A stretch of DNA of 50,310 nt from a bacterium (GTDB lineage Bacteria > Planctomycetota > JADGBV01), in NCBI GenBank assembly GCA_023261545.1, contig JAHFOS010000007.1, forward strand, positions 1 through 50,310, read 5' to 3'. This document shows, piece after piece, positions 23,558 through 32,532 of the stretch. The notes below the pieces were generated by a model. That model did not search any database. It had not been told where the DNA came from and was given only the letters and a program-made list of their open reading frames with translations. A program made the position numbers and the translations under genes. The number at the start of each line of letters is the position of its first letter. Position 1 is the first letter of the stretch.

Positions 23558-26024
23558 CTTTGGAGCCTGCGCCGGAATCCTTCGTAAAGAAGACGATAGC
23601 CTCGCAGCGCCCGGTGAATCTCCGCGGGGCGCGGCCGGGAAGCTCGATGAGACCCGTGACGCGCGGCGGCAGAGCGATCTTGAATTCGCAGGAACGAATC
23701 GAGACGCGGCGCCATTCAGCCTTGAGCGTGCCTTGGGGCAACCGGCACTGCACCACGGTTTCGTCCAGGGCCTCCAGGCAGGGGCGGAGGGCCAGCACGC
23801 TATATCCGGGCTTCACGGGCCGCAGTCCCAGCAGGCCGCGGCGCGCGAGATACGGCAGGACCGCGCTCCAGGCGTGGTTGAAGGAGTCCGCGTTGTCCCC
23901 GGTGAAGGTTTCCCAGGTGGTGGTGGCTCCGTTCTCCAGCATGACGGACCATTCGCGCCGCACGGTCTCCAGGGCCAGGGGCACGAGTCCGCTGGCGCTC
24001 ATGGCTTCCGCGAGGTAGAAATAGCTGTAGGGCGTGCCCTGGGCGATGTGGGGATGCCGATCCGGGCGCGCGACGAGTTCTAGGGCGCGGCGGGCCTCTG
24101 TTCCCTCCAGCACCCCCGCCATGACGGCCAGGGCGTTGGCGATTTGGGAGTAACACTTCCAGCCTGGGGATAATCGTGGGCCATCCGAAATCAACCCATC
24201 CTCCGCCACCCAGAAGGCGCGGCGCACGGCTTGCCGCAGGTGCAGGATGCGGCGATCCAGCTTCGCCGCCGGCAGGAGTTGTGTTGGCAATCCCCGGAGA
24301 CTCTCCAAAGCCAGTAAATAAAACAGTTGCAGTCCCGCGTTCACCGAGCCGCGGTAGATGGGGCGCGTGGTCGTGTTGTTCCAGCCGAGGCCAGGGTGGT
24401 CCAGGAAGGCCACGTTCTGTCCGGTTTCATCCTCGCGCCACAGGCGGCTTCTGGAGAGATCCAGCAGACCCTTGCTTCCCACAAGCTCATCGAAATGGCC
24501 GAGGATGTTCCGGCATGAGTCGGCGCAGGCCGCAATGACCTCGGAATCTGCGGTGTAATTGTAATAACGCCGCAACAACAGCAGGGGCATCAGCGCGTAG
24601 TCGAAGAGGACGGGACCGAAGCCGTAGAGGTTGGCCTGGGGCAGCCCCGTGGCCGCCACCTCCGGGATCATGTCCAGGCAGGCCTGCCGCATGTGGGCGA
24701 AGTTACCCGTGATGTGGCCCACGCAGTCGCTGACCCACAGGATATCGCCCCAGTACGCCCCCATTTCGCGGGTGTTGCAATCGTGGCAGGCCGCCTGGGT
24801 GTTGAGCGCGATGCTGCGCAGCGAGATGGCGTGGATGGCGTTGAGCTCCCTGTCCCCGGTCCTAAAGGCGTCCCGCCAGTCCAGGGCGGCGCAGCTCTCG
24901 TGAACCTGGAGGGCGGGCAGCGCCAGGCTGCCCTCGAAATCCTTCAACACGACATAGATGTAGCGGAACCCACCACCAAAAAAGGTGCGGAAGCGATTCA
25001 TGCCCGCGCGCAGGCGCAGGCGGAAGTAAAAGTGGCTGCCATCGCGCGCCGCCTGGGGGCGGCCCGCGAACAGGTTCTCGGAGAAAACCACGTCCACGGT
25101 GGCGGGGGCGTCGCACTCGACGCAAAGGGAAATATCCCCCGCCGTCACGTTGAGCAGGTCGTAGAGGACGGCGAAACCCGGCTCGCCGGGCCGGCGCTCC
25201 AGGCGCAGGATGGGCGCGTCGAGAATGCGTTGCTTTTCCACGTCGTACACCGGGTGCAGCCGCTCGTGATCCAGCCGCTGGGCGGCGTTTTGCAGGAGAT
25301 ACACCTCGGGGCTCACGCGGTGCATGGCGAGGACGTGCCGCGCCGGGAAGATCTTCCAGGCGAGCAAGGGCACCCCGCGCGCCACGTAAGTTGGCGGCGC
25401 GGGCGAAACGGCGGGGGTACAGGCCAGGCTGCGCACATCCAGGCGCACAGCGGAGGAACACTCGTAATCCTCGCCGGCATAGCGCGCCAGGACTTGGTAA
25501 GTCGCGTCCCCCAGATCCACCGTCTCGACGTATCCGAGCGCCCAGGTGCGGCGCGGCAGGGTCTCGCGCCAGGTTTCCTTGGCCGCACCCCAGCAGGTCA
25601 GAGGGTGGGCCTCCCAACTCGCGTCGCTGCGCAGGCTTAAGGAAGCTCCGGAACGCAGCTTGAGATCGACGGCGACGGCCACTCCCGGTTCTCCTTTCAG
25701 GCGGAATTTGACGTCCAGACCGATGAAAAGACAGAGCAGGAAAATACTGTTCTCGCCGCGCGCCAGAAACGGGGCGATATCGTACTCGTCCATCTTGGCC
25801 AGCGGCGCGCGACTCGGCGCGGGCCCGGCGTTTACGAAGCGGCCGTTGACGTAGAGCTTGTAAAGCGTGTCCGCCGCCACGCGCAGCCGCGCCTGGCGCG
25901 GCGCGGCGGAGAGCCGAAAACGTTTGGCGAAGCCGACGTAGGCGTTCTTGGCGCGCTCGCCGGTCCAGATCCAGTGGGCATCGGCCATTCCGGATTTGAA
26001 ATTCAAGCGATGGCTCTTGTACAT
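23508..26024 (-). CDS. Alpha-L-rhamnosidase, glycoside hydrolase family 78
   Basis: 838 residues from the ATG at 26024; the frame stays open to 26081, and ATG 25988 (MADAHWIWTGER) is another likely start. N-terminal beta-sandwich domains include AHWIWTGERAKNAYVGF and YKLYVNGRFVNAGPA. The (alpha/alpha)6 barrel has ACHDCNTREMGAYWGDILW, equivalent to the DCPQRDER region of GH78, and TTTWETFTGDNADSFNHAW. No signal peptide is seen, so it likely acts after import. It releases rhamnose from rhamnogalacturonan- or ulvan-like glycans. It is convergent with the triple-SGNH gene and divergent from the pseudopilin gene. Confidence 0.9.
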   Translation of the reverse strand: MYKSHRLNFKSGMADAHWIWTGERAKNAYVGFAKRFRLSAAPRQARLRVAADTLYKLYVNGRFVNAGPAPSRAPLAKMDEYDIAPFLARGENSIFLLCLFIGLDVKFRLKGEPGVAVAVDLKLRSGASLSLRSDASWEAHPLTCWGAAKETWRETLPRRTWALGYVETVDLGDATYQVLARYAGEDYECSSAVRLDVRSLACTPAVSPAPPTYVARGVPLLAWKIFPARHVLAMHRVSPEVYLLQNAAQRLDHERLHPVYDVEKQRILDAPILRLERRPGEPGFAVLYDLLNVTAGDISLCVECDAPATVDVVFSENLFAGRPQAARDGSHFYFRLRLRAGMNRFRTFFGGGFRYIYVVLKDFEGSLALPALQVHESCAALDWRDAFRTGDRELNAIHAISLRSIALNTQAACHDCNTREMGAYWGDILWVSDCVGHITGNFAHMRQACLDMIPEVAATGLPQANLYGFGPVLFDYALMPLLLLRRYYNYTADSEVIAACADSCRNILGHFDELVGSKGLLDLSRSRLWREDETGQNVAFLDHPGLGWNNTTTRPIYRGSVNAGLQLFYLLALESLRGLPTQLLPAAKLDRRILHLRQAVRRAFWVAEDGLISDGPRLSPGWKCYSQIANALAVMAGVLEGTEARRALELVARPDRHPHIAQGTPYSYFYLAEAMSASGLVPLALETVRREWSVMLENGATTTWETFTGDNADSFNHAWSAVLPYLARRGLLGLRPVKPGYSVLALRPCLEALDETVVQCRLPQGTLKAEWRRVSIRSCEFKIALPPRVTGLIELPGRAPRRFTGRCEAIVFFTKDSGAGSKVRRQRGSTPRHRRWRF

Positions 26025-26119
26025 GGAATTTGCAGGTCGCCAGGAGCCGCGTCCCGGGGATGACCATCCCAGCCCAGGCAAAAGCGCTCACACTCTATAT
26101 TATACATATTGTTATAAAT

Positions 26120-26159
26120 TTATAGACAATATTGACTTTTCAAGCGCTGGACGTATAAT
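26120..26159 (+). promoter_or_regulatory. Promoter of the pseudopilin gene with adjacent 12-mer
   Basis: -35 TTGACT at 26132-26137 and -10 TATAAT at 26154-26159, 16-nt spacer. The GTG start at 26169 is only 9 nt after the -10 box, so the message would have little or no leader. The 12-mer ttatagacaata (26120-26131) abuts the -35 and is also found at 10128-10139. Confidence 0.7.
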
Positions 26160-26168
26160 AGGGAGAGC

Positions 26169-27035
26169 GTGTCCTTCCCCAAGAGCCAACCCCTTTTCGC
26201 GCGCGCCTGCCGCCGGTCCCTGTTCACGCTCATCGAGCTGCTGGTCGTCGTCGCCATCATCGCCATCCTCATCTCGATGCTCGCTCCGGCGCTGCGCCAG
26301 GCCATCGCCAGCGCGCATCTGGTGGGGTGCACCAGCAACCTGAAGCAGGTCGCCTATGCGGTCGGCGCCTACGAGGAGGACTACTACCTGCTCCCCGTCT
26401 GGCAGCAGGGTTGGCCCATGGCCAACGAGGACTGGGGCAAGGACATGCGCGGACTCGAGAAATGTCTGTCCTCGTACGTGGGCAGCAAAATGCCCGGAAA
26501 TCCGTGGTGGACGGCGGGGCACCCCATCTTCGCCTGCCCGGCCTCTCCGGTGCGCTGGATCCCCGAATATGATCCCGGCAATGGCGGCCGTTACGATCAT
26601 GGCGGCGACGTCGCCAACGGTTTCTGGCGCAACACCTACGAGGGGCTCTACTTCACCTACAAGGAGTCCACCGCCAACACCGCCACGGACCCCTCTATCG
26701 GCGGGGCTATGTCCATCAAACCCTTGCAGCTCGCCCATTATTCCAGACCCAGCGCCACGCCCTTTCAGTTCTGTTCGCGCCGCCTTTCGACGGCCTGGGA
26801 TATCGGCGGTTCCGGATGGCCCAACAACACCATCGGCGCGGCTTCCTGGCACTTGCAGGAGCAGTTCGGGCCGCGTCCCACCTACTTCCTCGATGGCCAT
26901 ATCGGCATCTTGCGCGATCCGACCTACACGCGCCATGGTTCTCTCGAAATGAACCTGGGATCTTTCAGCACCTACGAATTCGTGGTGGGGACGGGGTCCA
27001 GCCAGCCCTTCGATTTCTGGCTCGACGAGTACTGA
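26169..27035 (+). CDS. Type II secretion-type pseudopilin (prepilin N-terminal methylation domain, DG-motif C-terminus)
   Basis: 288 residues from a GTG at 26169. After a short basic leader the prepilin signal LFTLIELLVVVAIIAILISM is complete, with the Glu at the fifth mature position. The linker LVGCTSNLKQVAYAVGAYEED is typical of the DUF1559-type pseudopilins abundant in PVC bacteria. Near the end TYFLDGHIGIL matches the C-terminal DG motif of that family. Proteins of this kind are matured by a prepilin peptidase; in polysaccharide loci their role is unclear. It lies next to the GH78 and GntR/LacI-type genes. Confidence 0.9.
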   Translation: MSFPKSQPLFARACRRSLFTLIELLVVVAIIAILISMLAPALRQAIASAHLVGCTSNLKQVAYAVGAYEEDYYLLPVWQQGWPMANEDWGKDMRGLEKCLSSYVGSKMPGNPWWTAGHPIFACPASPVRWIPEYDPGNGGRYDHGGDVANGFWRNTYEGLYFTYKESTANTATDPSIGGAMSIKPLQLAHYSRPSATPFQFCSRRLSTAWDIGGSGWPNNTIGAASWHLQEQFGPRPTYFLDGHIGILRDPTYTRHGSLEMNLGSFSTYEFVVGTGSSQPFDFWLDEY

Positions 27036-27078
27036 TCCGCCACCTTCCCCGCCCTCCACATCCGGCCCTTCCCACATT

Positions 27079-28227
27079 TCAGGACGAGCCGCGCACGACG
27101 AGCTCGACCGGCATGCGCACCGTGACGCTCTGGGGGCTGCGCGCGGCGATCTGCGCTTGCAGCAGGCGCGCCGCCTCGTAGCCTTTCTCGCGCATGCCCT
27201 GGCGCACCGTGCTGAGCGGTGGGTCGAGGAATCCGGCAATGGTCAGATCGTCAAAGCCGGTGACGAACACATCCCTGCCGACCTTGAGCTTCGTCTTCTC
27301 GACCGCGAGGTAGAGCCCCCAGGCCACATCGTCCTTGACGCAAGCGACGCTCAGGGGCGGCTTCGCTTTCCTGAGCAGCTTTTGCGCGATCTCGAAGCCA
27401 TGGAACCACTTGCGTTCCTCCAGCCAGTAACGCGGATCGGCGCTGCCGGTTTCGCTGAACAGCGTGCAGGCCTCGACTTCCTTGTGGAACCCGGCATCGC
27501 GCATGGCGCTCACGTATCCCGCATAGCGGTCGGAGTCGGTCTTATGCTCGCACTTCATGCCCAGGTAATGGACCGGCCGACGATGTTTTTGCAGCAGATG
27601 CTGAACCGCGCGGTACATGCCGGCTTCGCTGTCCGGTTCCACGGAGGCCAGCGGCGACGCGGGATCGCGCTTTTCCACGCACGCGATATGTATTCCCCGC
27701 TCGCGCAGTTTTAGCAGCAAGCCCGTCTCGGGTTCCCCCGGATAAGGCAGCACGACCAGTCCCTGCACGCCCAGGGCTTCAGCGCGCTCGACATCCATCC
27801 AGGCATGGCCGGCCCCCTCGGGGAGGTTGAAGTAGCGCAGGATGAGCCCGTGCTCCCGGGCATACGCCTCAATCCCCTCCTGGATGCGGATCAGGCCCTC
27901 ATCCGGCTTTGCGGGCAGCACGGCGCCGATGACGGTCGCGCGTCCCTGTTGCCGTGGCCCTCCCGGCGCGGCTGCGCCGCCCCAGTCGGCGGCCACCATG
28001 ACGCCGCGGTGGGGGATGCGTTCGAGATAGCCCATCTCTTCCAGGAATTTCAGGGCGCGGCGGATGGTGAGCCGCGACGCGTCGTAAACCTTCTCCAGGG
28101 AGGTTTCAGGGGGGAGCAGGGCTCCGGGTTTGTAAGTGCCGTTCTCGACTTCGCCGCGGATGCGCTCGCACAGCCGCGTGGCCTTGTTGTTGCCGCGCAG
28201 CGAAGCGGGGGGTTGGACGGACTTCAT
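27079..28227 (-). CDS. GntR-type HTH / LacI-type sugar-binding transcriptional regulator
   Basis: 382 residues from the ATG at 28227 (MKSVQPPASLRG); the open frame further upstream has no similarity. The N-terminal GntR winged helix reads ATRLCERIRGEVENGTYKPG to SRLTIRRALKFLEEMGYLER. From about residue 100 a LacI/periplasmic-binding domain follows (TVIGAVLPAKPDEGLIRIQ, DRYAGYVSAMRDAGF, VFVTGFDDLTIAGFLDPPLS). Architecture as in AraR. It probably senses a sugar released by the locus and controls the glycosidase genes. It is convergent with the pseudopilin and upstream of nothing on its strand. Confidence 0.9.
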   Translation of the reverse strand: MKSVQPPASLRGNNKATRLCERIRGEVENGTYKPGALLPPETSLEKVYDASRLTIRRALKFLEEMGYLERIPHRGVMVAADWGGAAAPGGPRQQGRATVIGAVLPAKPDEGLIRIQEGIEAYAREHGLILRYFNLPEGAGHAWMDVERAEALGVQGLVVLPYPGEPETGLLLKLRERGIHIACVEKRDPASPLASVEPDSEAGMYRAVQHLLQKHRRPVHYLGMKCEHKTDSDRYAGYVSAMRDAGFHKEVEACTLFSETGSADPRYWLEERKWFHGFEIAQKLLRKAKPPLSVACVKDDVAWGLYLAVEKTKLKVGRDVFVTGFDDLTIAGFLDPPLSTVRQGMREKGYEAARLLQAQIAARSPQSVTVRMPVELVVRGSS

Positions 28228-28297
28228 GGACAGAAAATCTGTGCAATATATTCTAGCCAGGCTATAAATAAAAAAAGCACAAATATCAACACTTCGG

Positions 28298-30769
28298 CTA
28301 CCCCGAAACCACCTCCTGCTCATAATTCTGCCGCAAGTGGCGTAACGCCAGCGCGCGGCGGAATCGGCCCAGGCTCGTCTTTTCGCGCGGCTCGAACTCG
28401 ATCTCTATTTTTGCGCCCGGCAGCAAGGTGAAGCTGTTGTCGCTAAAGACGCCCTTGAGGCCGGGCGTCTCCAGGGTGAGGAAGAAGGCGGGCCGGTCCG
28501 TGGTGAGGCGCACCAGGAAGCGTCCTTGTTTTTCCACGGCTTGCGCGCGCACTTGCGCCAGGGGCAGTTCCATGCGCTTGAAGGGGACGCAGAAGAAGTC
28601 GTTGCTATGGCGAGTCGTCTCCCGCCCTGTGCGGGCTTCCAGACTGAGGCGCAGGAAACGCTCTTCGGGGCGACCCTGGAGTTCCCCGGCCCGGAGGGTT
28701 CCCAGTTTTAAGGCGCCCGCCCGGGGCAAGACGGCGCGCCAGCGCCAGCGCCGCAGCGTGCAGCCTTTCAAGTCCACAAGTTGCGCCTCGGCGCGCAGCT
28801 CCGTCCGGGCCGTGGCGTCGCTCACGGCGAAGACCTCTACGGAGCCGTCCTTCGTGGCCTCGGCGGTGATGATGGCGGGAGCGTAGAAGCGCCGCGCGTG
28901 ATAGTGCAACTGCTTCCAACTGCCGCCGTATTCCAGGCTGGACCACGAAGCCACGGGCCAGTTGTCGTTGAGCTGCCAATAGAGCGTGCCCATGCAGTGG
29001 GGGCGCCAGCGCCGCCAGTGCTCCACCGCGGTTTTGATGGCCAGGGCCTGCTGGACCTGGGAAAGGTAGAGGAATCCGTCGAAATCCCCCGGCATGCGGA
29101 AATAGCGCGAGAACATCTCCAGGATGATGGAGTTGCCCGCGGGATTGCGCTGGTGGTGCTCCATCACCGGTGACGTGGGGTTCCACTGCGAGGGCTCGGC
29201 GAAGGTCTTGACGACCTCCTTGGAGGAGAAGGACTGGTAGCCGAACTCGGAGCAGAAGCGCGGGCGCACCTCGTGGTAGGCATCGAAGGACTTGCGCTCG
29301 TGCCACACCGACCAGTAGTGCATGTCGCCGCGGCGGTCGTCGTGCCAGGCATCGGAGAAGTCGTCCGGCCCCGAGCAGGGCGAGCTGGGCCAGAAGGTGC
29401 GCGTGGGGTCCGCTTCCCGGACGGCGGCGGCCAGGGTGCGGTTCAGGCGGTCGTAGGCCACCAGATAGCGGTCGCGATCCTTGCGCGACTCCTCGTACCA
29501 GGTGAGCGCGCCCACCAGCTCGTTGTCGCCGCACCACAGCGCGATGCAGGCGTGGTCGCGCAGCCTTTTCACCTGGTATTCGGCCTCGCGGCGCACCGAA
29601 TCCAGGAACTCCCTGTCCGCCGGATACAGCGCGCAGGAGAACATGAAGTCGTGCCACACCAGCAGACCCAGCTCGTCGCAGGTGTCGTAGAACACCTCTT
29701 TCTCATATTGGCCGCCTCCCCACAGGCGGATCATGTTCATGTGGACGCGGCGCGCGTCGGCGAGCAGTTCGCGGTAGCGCTCTGGAGTCTGGCGCGCCGG
29801 CAGGGCGTCCAGGGGGATCCAGTTGGCGCCCTTGCAGAAGATATCCACGCCGTTGACCCGGAAGATCAAGCTGCGTCCGGTCTTATCGGGCTCGCTGATG
29901 AGCTCTAAGCGCCGCAGCCCGAGGCGTTTGCGCACGGTTTCCCCGCCCGTAGAGACGGTGAGATCGTAGAGCGGTTGCGCGCCGTAACCCGCCGGCCACC
30001 ACAGGCGCGGCTTTTCAATGGAGAAGACGGCCACGGCGGCGTTGGCGCCCTGCTTCAACCGCAGCTTTTTCACGATGCGCTGTCCCGCGAGCTCGAAGGC
30101 CACCTCCGTTGCTCCGGCGCGCGCGGCGTCGAGTTCGGCGCGCACGGCGACTTCCACCCGCCCGGCGCGATGCTTTTGAGAAGTGCTGACGTGGTCGAGG
30201 CGCGCATTGGCGCTGCCCACCAGGGCGAGCTCCCCGTACACCCCGCTCGTCATCAGGCAAATCCCCCAATCCCAGCCGGCATGGCACGGCACTTTGCGGA
30301 CGAAGTTCATGTGCGGAACGGCGTTGATGCGTGTCCACGGCACGGGATAGGGGTGGCGGCGCGCGCGCTTCGCCGCCTCGCGCGCCGCCGGGAGCAGCCG
30401 GATGGCGATGTGGTTGCGGCCGGGGCGCAGCAGCTCCCGCACGCCGGCGCGGTGGCGCAGGAACATGTTGTCGGTCTTGAGGACCAACCGGCCGTTGAGG
30501 CGCACCTCGCCGCAGGTGTCGAGTTCGTGGCTTTCAAGGTCAACGCGCCGGCAGGCCAGGAGCTCGTCCGCAACCTCGAAGTCGCGCGCGTACTCGAAGG
30601 CGCGCTCGCGCACCCACTGCGCGTCGTTTTCGTTGGTCCCCCAGTAGGGATCGAGCACCGCGCCCGCCTCGATGAGGCTGCTATAGACGTCCCCCGGCAG
30701 CGCGGTCGGGACTTTGCGTCCGCTTTCCAGGTCTTTGAGATCCCAAGCGCCTGCCAAATCTTGTCTCAT
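28298..30769 (-). CDS. Beta-mannosidase, glycoside hydrolase family 2
   Basis: 823 residues, a normal length. N-terminal sugar-binding sandwich with TALPGDVYSSLIEAGAVLDP and DTCGEVRLNGRLV, then CHAGWDWGICLMTSGVYG typical of beta-mannosidases. The barrel has IRLWGGGQYEKEVFYDTCDE, the acid/base Glu in LWCGDNEL and the nucleophile Glu in RFCSEFGYQS. MGTLYWQLNDNWPVASWSS is also diagnostic. No signal peptide. It hydrolyses terminal beta-mannose from manno-oligosaccharides. It lies 70 nt upstream of the GntR/LacI-type gene on the same strand. Confidence 0.96.
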   Translation of the reverse strand: MRQDLAGAWDLKDLESGRKVPTALPGDVYSSLIEAGAVLDPYWGTNENDAQWVRERAFEYARDFEVADELLACRRVDLESHELDTCGEVRLNGRLVLKTDNMFLRHRAGVRELLRPGRNHIAIRLLPAAREAAKRARRHPYPVPWTRINAVPHMNFVRKVPCHAGWDWGICLMTSGVYGELALVGSANARLDHVSTSQKHRAGRVEVAVRAELDAARAGATEVAFELAGQRIVKKLRLKQGANAAVAVFSIEKPRLWWPAGYGAQPLYDLTVSTGGETVRKRLGLRRLELISEPDKTGRSLIFRVNGVDIFCKGANWIPLDALPARQTPERYRELLADARRVHMNMIRLWGGGQYEKEVFYDTCDELGLLVWHDFMFSCALYPADREFLDSVRREAEYQVKRLRDHACIALWCGDNELVGALTWYEESRKDRDRYLVAYDRLNRTLAAAVREADPTRTFWPSSPCSGPDDFSDAWHDDRRGDMHYWSVWHERKSFDAYHEVRPRFCSEFGYQSFSSKEVVKTFAEPSQWNPTSPVMEHHQRNPAGNSIILEMFSRYFRMPGDFDGFLYLSQVQQALAIKTAVEHWRRWRPHCMGTLYWQLNDNWPVASWSSLEYGGSWKQLHYHARRFYAPAIITAEATKDGSVEVFAVSDATARTELRAEAQLVDLKGCTLRRWRWRAVLPRAGALKLGTLRAGELQGRPEERFLRLSLEARTGRETTRHSNDFFCVPFKRMELPLAQVRAQAVEKQGRFLVRLTTDRPAFFLTLETPGLKGVFSDNSFTLLPGAKIEIEFEPREKTSLGRFRRALALRHLRQNYEQEVVSG

Positions 30770-30818
30770 GCCTTGCCCTACCTTCTCATAGATCCGGTGC
30801 TTTTAGTGGGCAACCCGC

Positions 30819-31082
30819 TCAAGATTTCGCGATGAGAGGAAAAGACTCGGAACGCTCCAAGATTTCCAGGCTGAGATCAACGTCCAAATCCTCCCAGCGC
30901 AGGTGGCCGGCCCCGTCCAGCTTGACCTTGAGGATGCTCGCGACGTTTGCGTTTCGGAACCAGGGGTAGTCCCGAAAGGGCAGGAAATACTCCACGGATC
31001 TGACATTGAGCCAGAACCCGTGCTGGCTGATGTTCACGACTTCAACTCCCGAAGTGTTGGGACTAGGCTTTCCTGAACTCAT
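30819..31082 (-). CDS. DUF2442 domain protein
   Basis: 87 residues containing VEYFLPFRDYPWFRNANVAS and HLRWEDLDVDLSLEIL, the DUF2442 signature. These small proteins are often paired with DUF4160 proteins and are suspected to be TA-like modules. Here no DUF4160 gene is seen next to it, so it appears solitary. It lies at the junction between the glycan locus and the flagellar operon. Confidence 0.85.
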   Translation of the reverse strand: MSSGKPSPNTSGVEVVNISQHGFWLNVRSVEYFLPFRDYPWFRNANVASILKVKLDGAGHLRWEDLDVDLSLEILERSESFPLIAKS

Positions 31083-31160
31083 CAGATCTGTAAAAGGAAG
31101 AAACGGAAGCGTTCAGCCCGTGGTTCACGCCTTTGCGTTGCGGTATCAGCAGCCAGGCCC

Positions 31161-31237
31161 GTTCGTGCTGAGCTTGTCGAAGCATGAATGGGCCGTGCCG
31201 TCGGAGCCGCCCGCCCTTCGACAGGCTCAGGGCGAAC
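31161..31237. repeat. Dispersed inverted-repeat element (gagc/tgtcgaag type)
   Basis: gttcgtgctgagcttgtcga at 31161-31180 faces cccttcgacaggctcagggc at 31214-31233 in inverted orientation. The same motif pair recurs at 41432-41521. This is a widespread intergenic palindrome in many genomes. The surrounding gap 31083-31335 holds no gene. Confidence 0.7.
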
Positions 31238-31335
31238 GGCGGGGGCCCTGTCGTGATACCAAAAGGGCCGAACGCTGAAGAAGAAATGATACGGGCCTTC
31301 AGAAAAGACTGTCGGGCTCATGGGAGCCGCGCCGG

Positions 31336-32532
31336 CTACTCGCCGGGCCGCTCGATGTGCCGGTTGACGGCGCTCATCCACATGGGGCCGAGGGCTTCCT
31401 GGACGCCGGCGCGCTGGCGCTGGGACATGCGCGTGAGGTAGCTGGCGATGCGGCTCACGGCCTCCTTGAGATCGCGCTGATCGCGCAGCGTGGCTCCGAA
31501 ATCCTCGAATTTTTTGCCGGCGGTGAGGGTGCGCGCGATGTCCTCGGGGTCCTGGGATTTCATGGTCTTCAGGATGTCGTCTTGAGCCTTCAGGAACTGC
31601 TCCTGCTGCTTCTGCGCCACCGCCTTGTCGAGCTTCTCGAAGCCCTCCTTGAGCGCCCGCTCGCGCATGGCGATATCCTGTTCGCGCAGGTCCACGTCCT
31701 TGAGGGCGTTGCCCGCCAGCTCCGCGTGGCGCAGGATCAGCCCGCCAACGCGGTCCAGGATCTCGCGGTTCTTGTCCTGCACCGGCTTGGTGAGCACGTT
31801 TTCGTCGTCAACGTCGGCGGCGAGCAGGCGATCATAGGCGTCATGGATCTTCATGAGCGAGTGCAGGGTGGCGCTGTGCATGACGTAGGGAGCCTGCTCG
31901 CCCACCACCAGGCTGTAGTGTCGCTCCTTGCCCTCGTAGTCCTTGGCCTTGTAACCGAGGACGTTGGCGATGAGCCGCAGCTTCGGACCCGTGAGGTGTC
32001 CGAGGAAAAAAAGCGTCACGACGAAAATGAGCAGGGCCAGGAAGAAAGCGGCGAAGACCGCCATGGCGATTTGCGACATGGAGCCGCGCTCGCGGCGGGC
32101 CGCTTTGGTCCCCGATATCTCGTCAACGTTTTTTCCGACTTCGCGTTCCATGTCGCGTTTCCAGGCCTCCCGGCTGCGGGATTTCATTTTCTCGTAGATC
32201 TGGGTTTGGCAACGAGCCTGCTTCAAGGCTTCACGGGCCGCGTCCACCTTCTTGAGTTGCTCGCCGAGCACGAGGCGCTGATCGCGCACCGCCCACTCCA
32301 GCACGTTCTGGTAGGACTGAAAGCGGCGGAAGACCAGCGGTTGCAAACTCCCTTGCCGGCCGAGGCCCGCGTAGCGGCGCGCGAGTTCCAGGCTGAGGTG
32401 CTGGGCCTCGTCCAGCAGCCGCGTCTGTTCGCGCTGCTGCCCCACCTCCACGGCCAGTTTGCTCTTTTGCGCGCGTTCCTGGACCTCGCGCACGCGCAAC
32501 ACCCGCTCCAGCCGGAAGGCGAAACGCTTCAT
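31336..32532 (-). CDS. fliJ: FliJ fused to a membrane-anchored MotE-like coiled-coil protein
   Basis: 398 residues. The first ~145 are a FliJ-type coiled coil (FRLERVLRVREVQERAQKSK, QSYQNVLEWAVRDQ), the export chaperone that works with the FliI ATPase. A transmembrane segment (IAMAVFAAFFLALLIFVVTLF) follows at about 155-175. Beyond it a second coiled coil ends in DPEDIARTLTAGKKF and YLTRMSQRQRAGVQEALG, resembling MotE, a stator chaperone usually encoded next to fliJ. No stop or frameshift separates the parts; an internal start before the membrane segment is possible. Its ATG overlaps the fliI stop by 4 nt. Confidence 0.75.
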   Translation of the reverse strand: MKRFAFRLERVLRVREVQERAQKSKLAVEVGQQREQTRLLDEAQHLSLELARRYAGLGRQGSLQPLVFRRFQSYQNVLEWAVRDQRLVLGEQLKKVDAAREALKQARCQTQIYEKMKSRSREAWKRDMEREVGKNVDEISGTKAARRERGSMSQIAMAVFAAFFLALLIFVVTLFFLGHLTGPKLRLIANVLGYKAKDYEGKERHYSLVVGEQAPYVMHSATLHSLMKIHDAYDRLLAADVDDENVLTKPVQDKNREILDRVGGLILRHAELAGNALKDVDLREQDIAMRERALKEGFEKLDKAVAQKQQEQFLKAQDDILKTMKSQDPEDIARTLTAGKKFEDFGATLRDQRDLKEAVSRIASYLTRMSQRQRAGVQEALGPMWMSAVNRHIERPGE

